Source: CAZSLC01 sp964607675
Lineage (GTDB): Bacteria; Bacteroidota; Bacteroidia; Bacteroidales; UBA932
Direction: 5' to 3'
Length of the DNA: 50,411 bases
NCBI GenBank assembly: GCA_964607675.1
Contig: CAZSLC010000013.1
Coordinates: 1-50,411 of the forward strand
Part shown: piece after piece, positions 34,410 to 43,090 of the stretch
Layout: each line of letters opens with the position of its first letter
Numbering within the stretch: the first letter of the stretch is position 1
Translations under genes and position numbers: made by a program
The notes under the pieces: model-generated
The model's input: only the letters and a program-made list of their open reading frames with translations
Database searches by the model: none
Told to the model about the DNA's origin: nothing

Positions 34410-35720
34410 TTAGAAAATAAATTGGTAACCATAAGGAGCCAATCTGTATTGAGTTCCTTTAAGATAACCATCCTTCAAGGTCACAGTTAACTCCTGACGT
34501 GAAAAATTAAAAATAGCTGTGAATTTATCATCTTCAAGTACTCTCTCAAAAGAGAATACCTTCTCACCATTGTCATTAGATAATATTTTCATTGGGGCAC
34601 CTTTTTTAGGGGCATACATAGCGGGGTGTTCATCACGCATCTTTATCAAAGAAGAATAAAATTCTGTAAAGTTATCGTTGTCTTCCCACTTTATAGTGTC
34701 TTTTACAAAAAATTCAAGTCTGTGATCCATACCCACCTCTTGACCAGTATAAATCAAAGGGATACCAGGCAAAGCAAAAGTAAGGGCTGCAAAAGTCCTA
34801 GCTGCGCCATTCATCCTTTCAAACTCGGTCCCATTCCAAGAATTTTCATCATGATTTGAAGTAAAATTCATTGGAATCATTGAAGGAGGGAATCTCTTAT
34901 CTTGTTTATGAAGGTAATCGACATACTCGGAGATAGAAGTCTCTCCACCTGCCAGTTGATTCATATAGCGATGATTTTCCCATCCATAATAGGCATCAAA
35001 TGCATTAATTTGGTACAATGGATTTTCAGCTTCTGCAAGAAAAAACAAATCTTTTCTAAGAGATCTCAATTCTGAAAATGCCTCTTCCCAAAAAGCTACT
35101 GGTACCTGCTCGGCAACATCGCATCTGTACCCATCAATACCACACTCTACCACCCAGAATTTAAGAGCCTCAATCATTGCCCTCTTCATATCATTGTTGT
35201 CATAATTGAGTTTGGCAACATCGCTCCAATCAAAAGGAGACACTAAGTTTCCTAAACTATCTTTAACATACCAATCGGGATGTTCTTCGATCCATTTGTG
35301 ATCCTTTGAAGTATGATTTGCTACCCAATCTATAATTACTTTGAAACCAAGATCATGAGCCTTTTTAACTGTATTTTTAAAATCCTCAATTGTCCCATAT
35401 TCTGGATTTATACCTTTATAATCACGCACAGAATAATAGCTTCCAAGCTCTCCTTTTCTATCAACTACTCCGATAGGATAGATTGGCATAAACCACAGAA
35501 TATCAACTCCTAAAGAAGAGAGTCGAGTCAAATGATTATCAAATGCAGCAAAGGTACCCTCTGGAGTATATTGACGTATATTCACCTCATAGAGGACCGA
35601 CTTATATATCCAATCAGGGTGCTTCACAATTGATTCGTTATAGTGATTATTACTGCAATTGGTCAGTAATAACAGAAATGAAAAAACAGATACAATAAAA
35701 ACAATTTGTTTATTCTTCAT
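34410..35720 (-). CDS. GH13 alpha-amylase, lipoprotein, short form
   Basis: A 436-residue GH13 enzyme, essentially only a catalytic domain plus a short C-terminal beta domain. The signal ends in LLLLTNCSNN with lipid-anchor C22. Catalytic residues: D201 in DGYRCDVAEQ, E230 in FFLAEAEN, and D291 in FTSNHDENSW. GVDILWFMPIYPIG and IIDWVANHTSKDH are ordinary GH13 motifs; the domain B is short. It sits 10 bp after the 700-residue amylase and 11 bp before the SusA-like gene, inside the Sus operon. As it has no binding modules it probably acts on short, soluble oligosaccharides. Membrane side (periplasm or surface) and exact specificity are not determined. Confidence 0.88.
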   Translation of the reverse strand: MKNKQIVFIVSVFSFLLLLTNCSNNHYNESIVKHPDWIYKSVLYEVNIRQYTPEGTFAAFDNHLTRLSSLGVDILWFMPIYPIGVVDRKGELGSYYSVRDYKGINPEYGTIEDFKNTVKKAHDLGFKVIIDWVANHTSKDHKWIEEHPDWYVKDSLGNLVSPFDWSDVAKLNYDNNDMKRAMIEALKFWVVECGIDGYRCDVAEQVPVAFWEEAFSELRSLRKDLFFLAEAENPLYQINAFDAYYGWENHRYMNQLAGGETSISEYVDYLHKQDKRFPPSMIPMNFTSNHDENSWNGTEFERMNGAARTFAALTFALPGIPLIYTGQEVGMDHRLEFFVKDTIKWEDNDNFTEFYSSLIKMRDEHPAMYAPKKGAPMKILSNDNGEKVFSFERVLEDDKFTAIFNFSRQELTVTLKDGYLKGTQYRLAPYGYQFIF

Positions 35721-35730
35721 AGTAATTATA

Positions 35731-37833
35731 TTATTTGTTTAGTGAGTTATAAATATAAGAAGTATTTGGATTTAATTCAACCTCAATTGTACTTTCTCCA
35801 CTATGTTTCAACCCCACTGGGAGCTTTAGTGTTCTCTTTACCACCGAATATGATTTATTCAATGCAACTACCACATATTCCCCCATATATATCCTCACAT
35901 AGGCAAGGAAATCTTTTTCTTTGGCAAGTTCATAATAATCACCATACATCAAAGCCATAGTATTTTTTCTCTCTTTTGTCAGTATTTTCAAATTGTCATA
36001 AACTCTCTTTTCTCGATTGTTTTTTGGTTCAAACTGTGCCCAACGACGATTATCAGGATCATTTGCACCAGGTTGTCCATATTCATCTCCATAGTAAATA
36101 CATGGCACTCCAGGTATTGTAAACATGAAGGTATGGAGCATTGAGAGTTTATTATATGCCGTTGAGTCAGAAATCCCTATTTTTCTTTTCCATCCAGCAA
36201 GTTTATAATCTTCATTCAAGAACAAATCTCCACCAACTATTGAGACATATCTTGCCCTGTCATGGTTGCCAGTTATGTAACCCATCAGATTATGATATCC
36301 ATAAGAATTCAAACTCTCATTAAGTGTATTTGCAAGATTTTCAAAGGAGCCTCCTTGTTCAGAGGTTGACCATATAAACTGGTCATACACATTGAAATCA
36401 AATTGGCAGTCAAGCATTCCACTTTTAATATATGAAGAAATCAATGGTGCTGACCCATAGGTCTCTCCTATTTGGAAAATCTCTCTATCCGTAATCTGTT
36501 CTTTGATTTTTTTTGTCAACTTCCTCCAAAAAACCTCTGGAATATGCTTTGTCGCATCGTGACGAAAGCCATCGAATTTATATCTTTTCATCCACACCAA
36601 CGCAGAGTCAGTCAAAGGCTCATTCACATCTTCACGCTCTAAATCGAGAGAAGGGATATGCTTATCGAACCAAGTCGTGAGCCTAAATTCATCCCATAAC
36701 TCTAAATTTAACCGCCCATCTGGAGTATGAGAAGGAGTTACCCAGTCTGGATGTTCTTTCAAAGTGGGGCTCTCGATATGAGCATGGTTTGAAACATAAT
36801 CTAAAATGATATTATCTCCCCTTTTATGGACCTCATCAATTAACTCTTCAAGCTCCTGCGGAGTACCATATCGCGGATCGAGTTTAGTTAGGTAAAGAGG
36901 CCAATAGCCGTGATACCCACTAAATTTGGTATATGGATCTTTATTTAAACCCCACGGAGTTTCTGGATTTTGCGTGATTGGAGAAATCCACAATAAATTA
37001 ACTGATAGAGAGTCAAAATAACCATCTCTAAGGATCCTTGTAACACCAGCAATATCACCACCATAATAATCCACTTGAGGAAGTACATCCTTTCTATTTA
37101 GCCTCCTATCATTACTCTTATTACCATTGTAAAATCTATCTAAAAAAACTTGATACATTATCCATGATTGACAATCATTCTTTTTCAACAATGAAACATC
37201 ACTCAACACCTTCCCCCTTTCCAGTGGAATTAGGAGATCATTACCTATTCCAAATGAGTTCGCTGAATATACCCTGATAAAAGAGCGTTCAAAAGAGGCT
37301 GCATTTTTAGGAATGTTAATCTCAAGTTCATCATCAGATTTTTGTGAGTAAAAAGAGGGTGGCAATATTGTGTTTTGCCATAAGACAATATAATCAACCT
37401 GAGAGTCATTAGCTTTGACTGTAAATATATCTTTTTCCCCATTACATGAAATAGTGGTGATGAATGGTACTTTGTTGGAATAGTCAAAATCTTTATTTAC
37501 TTGTTTAACAACTATATACCCCACCTCTCCACTGCTTTCAACTTTAATTGTCGATAATAGGGGTAAAGTGGCGTTTTTTACCAAGGCAATAGTATCCCGC
37601 TCTTTTGACAAAGGGACAACTTGATAATCTAAAGAGGAGACATTGTCAACTTGTCCAATCATCGGGAAATAATCTCTTATAAGGACTATTGTAGTATCAT
37701 TCTCCACGACACAAATAGAACTAAGTGATGATTTGCCATCAAAAAATGGATTATCCTCAATCTTTTTTGAACAAGAGAACACCGATAATAATAGAACAAC
37801 AATTGCCGTTATTTGTAATGTCCTGTATTTCAT
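35731..37833 (-). CDS. GH13 alpha-amylase, lipoprotein, with long N-terminal region
   Basis: A 700-residue GH13 enzyme. The lipoprotein signal ends in LLSVFSCSKK with C21. Residues ~25-205 are beta-rich and not catalytic; they may be Ig-like or carbohydrate-binding domains that I cannot assign. The barrel starts near residue 222 (QSWIMYQVFLDRFYNGN) with D426 in FDGFRHDATKH, E457 in IFQIGETYGS and D525 in YITGNHDRARY as catalytic residues. It is 15 bp after susG and 10 bp before the short amylase, so it is part of the operon. Compared with the known B. thetaiotaomicron sus cluster, which has two GH13 genes (susA and susG), this is an extra enzyme. Specificity is unknown; the pattern is closest to neopullulanase or amylopullulanase-like GH13 enzymes. 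Confidence 0.86.
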   Translation of the reverse strand: MKYRTLQITAIVVLLLSVFSCSKKIEDNPFFDGKSSLSSICVVENDTTIVLIRDYFPMIGQVDNVSSLDYQVVPLSKERDTIALVKNATLPLLSTIKVESSGEVGYIVVKQVNKDFDYSNKVPFITTISCNGEKDIFTVKANDSQVDYIVLWQNTILPPSFYSQKSDDELEINIPKNAASFERSFIRVYSANSFGIGNDLLIPLERGKVLSDVSLLKKNDCQSWIMYQVFLDRFYNGNKSNDRRLNRKDVLPQVDYYGGDIAGVTRILRDGYFDSLSVNLLWISPITQNPETPWGLNKDPYTKFSGYHGYWPLYLTKLDPRYGTPQELEELIDEVHKRGDNIILDYVSNHAHIESPTLKEHPDWVTPSHTPDGRLNLELWDEFRLTTWFDKHIPSLDLEREDVNEPLTDSALVWMKRYKFDGFRHDATKHIPEVFWRKLTKKIKEQITDREIFQIGETYGSAPLISSYIKSGMLDCQFDFNVYDQFIWSTSEQGGSFENLANTLNESLNSYGYHNLMGYITGNHDRARYVSIVGGDLFLNEDYKLAGWKRKIGISDSTAYNKLSMLHTFMFTIPGVPCIYYGDEYGQPGANDPDNRRWAQFEPKNNREKRVYDNLKILTKERKNTMALMYGDYYELAKEKDFLAYVRIYMGEYVVVALNKSYSVVKRTLKLPVGLKHSGESTIEVELNPNTSYIYNSLNK

Positions 37834-37848
37834 ATTCTTTATTTATTA

Positions 37849-39891
37849 TTACAACTCAAACACAATAGAAGAATATCCCTCCATTTTAACTTGATATGGG
37901 ACGCTATCTATATTGATATACACTTTACCATTTCTCCCTATTATATTTTTATATTGATCCTTCATCTGAAATGTCACCGCTGCAGATGACATATTGTGAA
38001 TGACAAGAGTAGTTTCATTATCATACTTCATATACCATGCACCCACACTTGGGTACGAGCTATTAGATTCGTTAAAATAGGGATGTTTCGTCATATTTCC
38101 TTTAGCAAGGCTATTGTAAGTGTTTCTCAAATGAGAAAATGTAAGGTATGTATAATAGATAGAATTTGTGTCTCCACTTTGTTTAATCACACTACCAACC
38201 CTTTGAGTGAGATTAGGATCCACCTTATCACTATAAGAGGTAGTATATCCATCACCCCACAACATCGGAGCACGCACATACTCATCTCCGTTCTCCTTTT
38301 TTCCTATGTAGCCAAGCTCTTCCCCGTAATATATATATGGCGAAGATGCAGATGTGAGAAGAACCGCTCCAGCAAGTTTTGTCATTGGTGTTGACATACC
38401 CAAATCAGAGCACGTTCTATTTTCATCATGATTGGAAAGTTTGGTCGCAACAATATAGTCCTCCCTATAATTTTTATATAAATCCTTGTAGGACAATAGA
38501 TCCTTAACAAAATAGCGTCCAATACCATTTTCTATTGCATATTTCAATCTGTACCAATATGAAAACTCAAAAAATGCAGGTAATCCTTTATAGTAGCGTG
38601 CCACCTCATTTGCCTCAGAAAGGACCTCTCCTATCATATAAATATCCTCCCCATGGCTTTGACGAAAATATTTATTGACTTCATCATAAAACTTTTTCAG
38701 GAACTGTGGATTTTCATCAGAGTTAGCATTATGGTAAATATGTTTAACAGCGTCCAACCTCAATCCATCTATTCCGAGATCTATCCACCCATTAACGGCT
38801 TCAACCATCTCTTTAAAAGTGGCTGAATTTTCAGCTTTTTCAACTGCACCATAATTTAGATCTGCAAACCAATCTGTCCAAAAATGAGAATGGAACATAG
38901 AAGAACCAGGGAGCTTTATGTCATACACTTTATTGTTGTCACTTGAACTTCCTATAGCAAAAGGAACTCCATATACTATTGAAGTATTATTCAAATTTAA
39001 AGCTCCATATTTTGTCCCAGGAGCCCATTCAGAATTTGAAGTTCTAATCAAAAAGCCCCAAGAAGAGCTAAAATGTACATTTAGAGTATAAATTCCGTTC
39101 CCTTTCGTGTAAAATTTCTTGCAAACTCCATCTCCGAAATAGAGATATTTTGCACCATCTGTAGATTTGTCTGGATTGTCCAGATCAACCTCCGATGATG
39201 GGCCCACTGTTATTTTAGGGGTAGTGCTATTGGACCAATCAAGGGTAAACAACAAATTTTGCGACTCACCAGAAGAGATATTAAACCACTGCCCTGCATC
39301 ATATCCATTGTCCCCCTCCGTAGCAATCATTGCTATCTTGCCTTGAGAAATATCAGACCGTGGGTTTTGAGAAAAAATATAATAACTCCTAAATGGACTG
39401 TTTGCAGATTGTGAAGCCTCTTTAAACCACGGATGTTCCCTCCCAGTATGATTTAATACAAAATCCAAATAAATTTTAATCCCTTTTGAATGTGCCTTAT
39501 TGACTAAATTTTTAAAATCCTCCTTCGTCCCATATTTTGGATTAATAGCAGCGTAGTCCAATGGGTCATACCCATGATATGACATAGATGGATGGATCGG
39601 TGAAATCCATATTGCAGATGCACCCAACGAGTCTATGTAATCAATTTTATCTGAGAGCCCCTTTAAATCTCCCCACTTATCTCCATCACTATCAGCAAAA
39701 GAATACAACAAAAGTTGATAAGTCATATCAGATCTTTTTGACTTATCCCAACTTTTTGGTGTAGGTTTCACATATTGGAATCCCTTTTGTGTTGGCTCTG
39801 GTTCAGGTTCTGGTGGATCTGGCACTGGCTTCTTTTCACAAGCAGATACAACAACCAACAGCAATGCAAATAATTTTAAAAATCTACTCAT
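37849..39891 (-). CDS. susG: Outer-membrane alpha-amylase SusG with CBM58-like insertion
   Basis: The surface enzyme that makes the first cuts in starch. From the ATG at 39891 it has 680 residues and begins MSRFLKLFALLLVVVSACEK, a lipoprotein signal with C18; the frame from 39963 adds 24 residues without signal logic and overlaps susF. A Pro/Glu linker (PDPPEPEPEP) follows. Catalytic residues D380 (GIDGLRLDAVKH), E422 (YMIGEVLSE) and D489 (KLSNHDENRT) correspond to D388, E431 and D498 of B. thetaiotaomicron SusG. Domain B is interrupted at ~205-330 (from WFNISSGESQNLLFTLDWSN) by an insertion at the place of CBM58. It is 44 bp downstream of susF, and that gap contains a perfect hairpin. Confidence 0.93.
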   Translation of the reverse strand: MSRFLKLFALLLVVVSACEKKPVPDPPEPEPEPTQKGFQYVKPTPKSWDKSKRSDMTYQLLLYSFADSDGDKWGDLKGLSDKIDYIDSLGASAIWISPIHPSMSYHGYDPLDYAAINPKYGTKEDFKNLVNKAHSKGIKIYLDFVLNHTGREHPWFKEASQSANSPFRSYYIFSQNPRSDISQGKIAMIATEGDNGYDAGQWFNISSGESQNLLFTLDWSNSTTPKITVGPSSEVDLDNPDKSTDGAKYLYFGDGVCKKFYTKGNGIYTLNVHFSSSWGFLIRTSNSEWAPGTKYGALNLNNTSIVYGVPFAIGSSSDNNKVYDIKLPGSSMFHSHFWTDWFADLNYGAVEKAENSATFKEMVEAVNGWIDLGIDGLRLDAVKHIYHNANSDENPQFLKKFYDEVNKYFRQSHGEDIYMIGEVLSEANEVARYYKGLPAFFEFSYWYRLKYAIENGIGRYFVKDLLSYKDLYKNYREDYIVATKLSNHDENRTCSDLGMSTPMTKLAGAVLLTSASSPYIYYGEELGYIGKKENGDEYVRAPMLWGDGYTTSYSDKVDPNLTQRVGSVIKQSGDTNSIYYTYLTFSHLRNTYNSLAKGNMTKHPYFNESNSSYPSVGAWYMKYDNETTLVIHNMSSAAVTFQMKDQYKNIIGRNGKVYINIDSVPYQVKMEGYSSIVFEL

Positions 39892-39899
39892 AATAAAAC

Positions 39900-39929
39900 T
39901 ATTCCTCCCCATCAAAATGGGGAGGAATA
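39900..39929 (-). terminator. Perfect hairpin between susF and susG
   Basis: TATTCCTCCCCAT (39900-39912) and ATGGGGAGGAATA (39917-39929) form a perfect 13-bp stem closed by a 4-nt loop. On the transcribed minus strand it comes 6 bp after the susF stop and is followed by AGTTTTATT just before the susG ATG. The short T-run makes it a possible partial terminator; it could equally protect the 3' end of a susCDEF mRNA after processing. Confidence 0.6.
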
Positions 39930-39935
39930 TAAAAA

Positions 39936-41954
39936 TTATTGTTTGGTATATGTCGCCTTCCAAGGCTTACTCAAAATGTGCAAAGTTACTTTGTAAGTCC
40001 CCGCTTCTGCCACTTTGAAATTGCCTCCATCGTAACTGAGAGAGTTGAGATCTCCGCCAATATTAAAGGCATTTGGCAAACTCCAATTACCATTCATTCT
40101 GAACTTAAATTCTGTATCTTTAGGGAAATCAAAGGTCCCTTCCCACATTTTTGTCTCAGCATTAAATATCATCTCCTCATCTGAAGGTGTGCCCCATCCA
40201 CAGAAACTACCTACTGCAGCTACCCTTGAAATGAGAAGGTGAGCTGTACATTTATTTTCGTTCAGGTCAACTTGAAGAATATATAATCCTTTAGGAAGAT
40301 CAAGATTACCAGCACCAGGATCGCTGTCAAAATTGTCTAACGCTCCGCCATAATTTGGTCCTTCCCATGAGGGTTTAGAACAAAATTTGAAGGCACCATC
40401 AAGATTTACAAACCCCTCATATTTTCCTTTACTATCCCCATAAAGAAGAGGTGCTGCGGCAGGATTCCAACCTTGGTGATTTCCTGCAACATATAAATAC
40501 TCAGGGTAAGAAGTAGAAGAGAAAGAGATCGTATAAGGTACAGTAGAAACATCCAATACAATCCTATATTCTCCACTTTCTCCTGTAAAACTTATGTTGT
40601 CTCCCATGTGTAAAGAAATATTATCAACCTGACCTCCATAAGAGTATGTCCAATCGTGATTAAGCCTAATCTTTAAACTTTTCTGTGTTTCCAATTGTGC
40701 AGTCGTTGTAAACTTTTGAGCAATAGGGTCATATTCCATTTCAAAATCAAAACCGTCGCCCCAGCCACCAACAGCATCTCCTGTCAAACAGAGTTTATCA
40801 ATTTGAACAAACTCAACAGTGTTGTATTTCTTATTTAAGAACACATTATATATCCCTGAAGGAATTTCAATATTATCCTTGCTTCCAACACTCCCTCTTG
40901 CAGCATTATAATCTGCTCCAAATTTAGACAGTTCAACTTGGCCACCAAAATCACCTTCCCACCTTGGATTCGGAGAGAATTTAAATTGAACATTAGAACC
41001 ATCCTTTGTTCTTAAATCAACAACCCCTTCGTAAACACCTTTGAATAGTGTATTTTGTTTCAATGTCGGCGCAGAAGCGGGATCCCATCCTTGATGACTT
41101 CCAGGCATATACAACAATTCAGGGAATGTAGCCAAATAAGTGGTTACAGGGAGCATAAATGAAGCTGATGGGACGCCATTAGGGATTGACTCACAATGTG
41201 AATAAAGTAAAAAATCGATATTAGTAGTAGCATCCTCTTTAGCACCCAAAGAGACCACTGCTTCATTAAGTTGGTCAATAGTGATTTGGTAAGAAGTGTT
41301 TTTGATTTCACTTGACAATACTACTGTATCTTTAGTAGCAGCCTGTTCTACTGTGACATTTTCAGAAATAGTAGCTTTAACACTATAATATACATCTTCA
41401 CCATATACAAGTCTCGCTTTTTCCCATTTTAATAGAGACACCACCCCTAGAGGATCAAATTTATCCAGAACTATTTTAGTAGAGTCAGAAGAAGGCACTG
41501 CAGGAACAGCATCACCATAAGCATACACCTCAACGAATTGCTCTCTTGATACAAGTTTTACAGGGAACCCGTCAACATCTACACCCTCAGTGAAAACCTT
41601 AAAAGAGAGTCTAAATGAATTATTAATCGGAAGGGTCAATCCCTTATAAATAGCATCTTTAAAAATCTCTTTAGTTGTTTTGTAGTAAGTAAGAGGGGTA
41701 TTATCAAGAGAAACAGAGTCCCCACCATAGTATGCATAAAGGTTGTATGTCAATTCGTTCCCAGCAAATCTCGCCTCTTTCCATGAAAAATTAACATTAT
41801 CAGACATAGTGTTAGCTGTCATAATAATCTCACTACTCTGATAGAACTCAGGTGCAACAGGCTTCTTTGAAAAAGCATCTTCACTTACAATTTCACACGA
41901 TGTCACCCCGATTACGAAAGCGAACATCATCAATAAATATCTATAAAGTTTCAT
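39936..41954 (-). CDS. susF: SusF-like surface starch-binding lipoprotein with four CBM modules
   Basis: A 672-residue binding protein, no enzyme. The lipoprotein signal ends in IGVTSCEI with C20. Two Ig-like SusE/SusF N-terminal domains follow (~35-145, KPVAPEFYQSSEIIMTA and NFSWKEARF; and ~155-275, LLKWEKARL). Then come four modules of ~95-105 residues in alternating types: A1 ~279 (LYMPGSHQGWDPASAP), B1 ~387 (LTGDAVGGWGDGFDFEM), A2 ~485 (LYVAGNHQGWNPAAAP) and B2 ~577 (AVGSFCGWGTPSDEEM). The conserved tryptophans are the sort used to stack on glucose units. B. thetaiotaomicron SusF is ~485 residues with three CBMs, so this protein is enlarged. It lies 12 bp after susE. Confidence 0.9.
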   Translation of the reverse strand: MKLYRYLLMMFAFVIGVTSCEIVSEDAFSKKPVAPEFYQSSEIIMTANTMSDNVNFSWKEARFAGNELTYNLYAYYGGDSVSLDNTPLTYYKTTKEIFKDAIYKGLTLPINNSFRLSFKVFTEGVDVDGFPVKLVSREQFVEVYAYGDAVPAVPSSDSTKIVLDKFDPLGVVSLLKWEKARLVYGEDVYYSVKATISENVTVEQAATKDTVVLSSEIKNTSYQITIDQLNEAVVSLGAKEDATTNIDFLLYSHCESIPNGVPSASFMLPVTTYLATFPELLYMPGSHQGWDPASAPTLKQNTLFKGVYEGVVDLRTKDGSNVQFKFSPNPRWEGDFGGQVELSKFGADYNAARGSVGSKDNIEIPSGIYNVFLNKKYNTVEFVQIDKLCLTGDAVGGWGDGFDFEMEYDPIAQKFTTTAQLETQKSLKIRLNHDWTYSYGGQVDNISLHMGDNISFTGESGEYRIVLDVSTVPYTISFSSTSYPEYLYVAGNHQGWNPAAAPLLYGDSKGKYEGFVNLDGAFKFCSKPSWEGPNYGGALDNFDSDPGAGNLDLPKGLYILQVDLNENKCTAHLLISRVAAVGSFCGWGTPSDEEMIFNAETKMWEGTFDFPKDTEFKFRMNGNWSLPNAFNIGGDLNSLSYDGGNFKVAEAGTYKVTLHILSKPWKATYTKQ

Positions 41955-41966
41955 ATCTATATACTA

Positions 41967-43070
41967 TTACTGTTTTTCCATTACAAGCACTAGTGGAGTC
42001 ATGTTACCATACAATCTCATAATATAAGATCCACTCTCAGGAACATTGATATCAGCTCCACCTTTCACCAATTTGATACCATTTTCTACCGAACCACTTG
42101 GCTCATTGACGGTACCATATTTATAATCCCAGGATTTATTCAATCTAACAAGAAATCCTTTATTGTCACCAGTGAAATTGATCACTTGAGAAGTCCATAG
42201 ATTCTTTGTCTTATCATAGACAAGGTCCAATTCTTTTCCCTCATCCCATCCGCACTCATCGAAAGAGCCTATTAATGCAACTTTTGAAACATTTTGCTTA
42301 CTGATAGTCATTTTACCCCTGTTTACTGTAATAAAACAAGCCTTTGTCTCTTCCAAATTGACAGATAAGTTACTATCACCCTGTTCAGGCATTGTCCATG
42401 AAGGTTTTAGGAAATTGTATCCCCAGTTTGCATCACTCCAATTTTGCGCTACCGTGATCTTAAAGAAAGAATTTGGATAATCTGCATGTGCAGGATCAAT
42501 TGAGAGGTCAACCAAAGTAGTGTAAATATTGGTGCCTCCATCTGTCTCCCATATCTGAGGAGCATTGGCGATATCCCATCCTTGATAATTACCAGGCATA
42601 AAGAGCCATCTTAATGGAGTTGCAAAAGTAGTTACATTAAAGGCAATTGCCTCTGATTTCAACTCTTTAACATCTGTTCCATACACTTTTGCAGTTAAAT
42701 AGGCCTCTACATTAGCTTTTGTATTTTTATCAACACCCAATTCATTACAAACAACACCATTTAGATCTTGTTTGGTTACAGAAACTGTATTAGAAAAAGA
42801 AGATGCCAAGCGAGCTACTTTTTCTCCCTTTTTAAGGAATACAGTGTATTCTACCTGTGTTTTCACTCCAAATTCTGCTTGGATCCAATTAAACACAACA
42901 CTTTCTCTCTTAACATTGTCCTTATCTACAACAACATCACTCATTGCTTGTAACAATGGAGCGACAAATTCCGACTCCTCAAATAGAGTGGTCTTTTCTA
43001 TATCGAGCTGACAAGAGATTGCCATAAAAGCAACTACCATCAGCATTAATAGTTTATTTATATATTTCAT
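41967..43070 (-). CDS. susE: SusE-like surface starch-binding lipoprotein
   Basis: A 367-residue binding lipoprotein with signal ending MAISCQLD (C20). Layout: one Ig-like domain (~35-150) with FVAPLLQAMSDVVV and FNWIQAEF, then an A-type module at ~155-262 (LFMPGNYQGWDIANAPQI) and a B-type module at ~263-367 (ALIGSFDECGWDEGKELDL). This is the classic SusE composition of one Ig domain plus two CBMs. Its A-B pair looks like the repeat unit present twice in the downstream susF gene. Known SusE proteins bind starch at the surface and influence the size of sugars taken up. It is 20 bp after susD. Confidence 0.9.
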   Translation of the reverse strand: MKYINKLLMLMVVAFMAISCQLDIEKTTLFEESEFVAPLLQAMSDVVVDKDNVKRESVVFNWIQAEFGVKTQVEYTVFLKKGEKVARLASSFSNTVSVTKQDLNGVVCNELGVDKNTKANVEAYLTAKVYGTDVKELKSEAIAFNVTTFATPLRWLFMPGNYQGWDIANAPQIWETDGGTNIYTTLVDLSIDPAHADYPNSFFKITVAQNWSDANWGYNFLKPSWTMPEQGDSNLSVNLEETKACFITVNRGKMTISKQNVSKVALIGSFDECGWDEGKELDLVYDKTKNLWTSQVINFTGDNKGFLVRLNKSWDYKYGTVNEPSGSVENGIKLVKGGADINVPESGSYIMRLYGNMTPLVLVMEKQ

Positions 43071-43090
43071 AATTATCTATTATTTGACTA

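Noticed and set aside
39892..39963. Upstream start of susG at 39963
   Set aside because: It would overlap susF and place the lipoprotein signal 24 residues inside the protein; the ATG at 39891 starts it directly.
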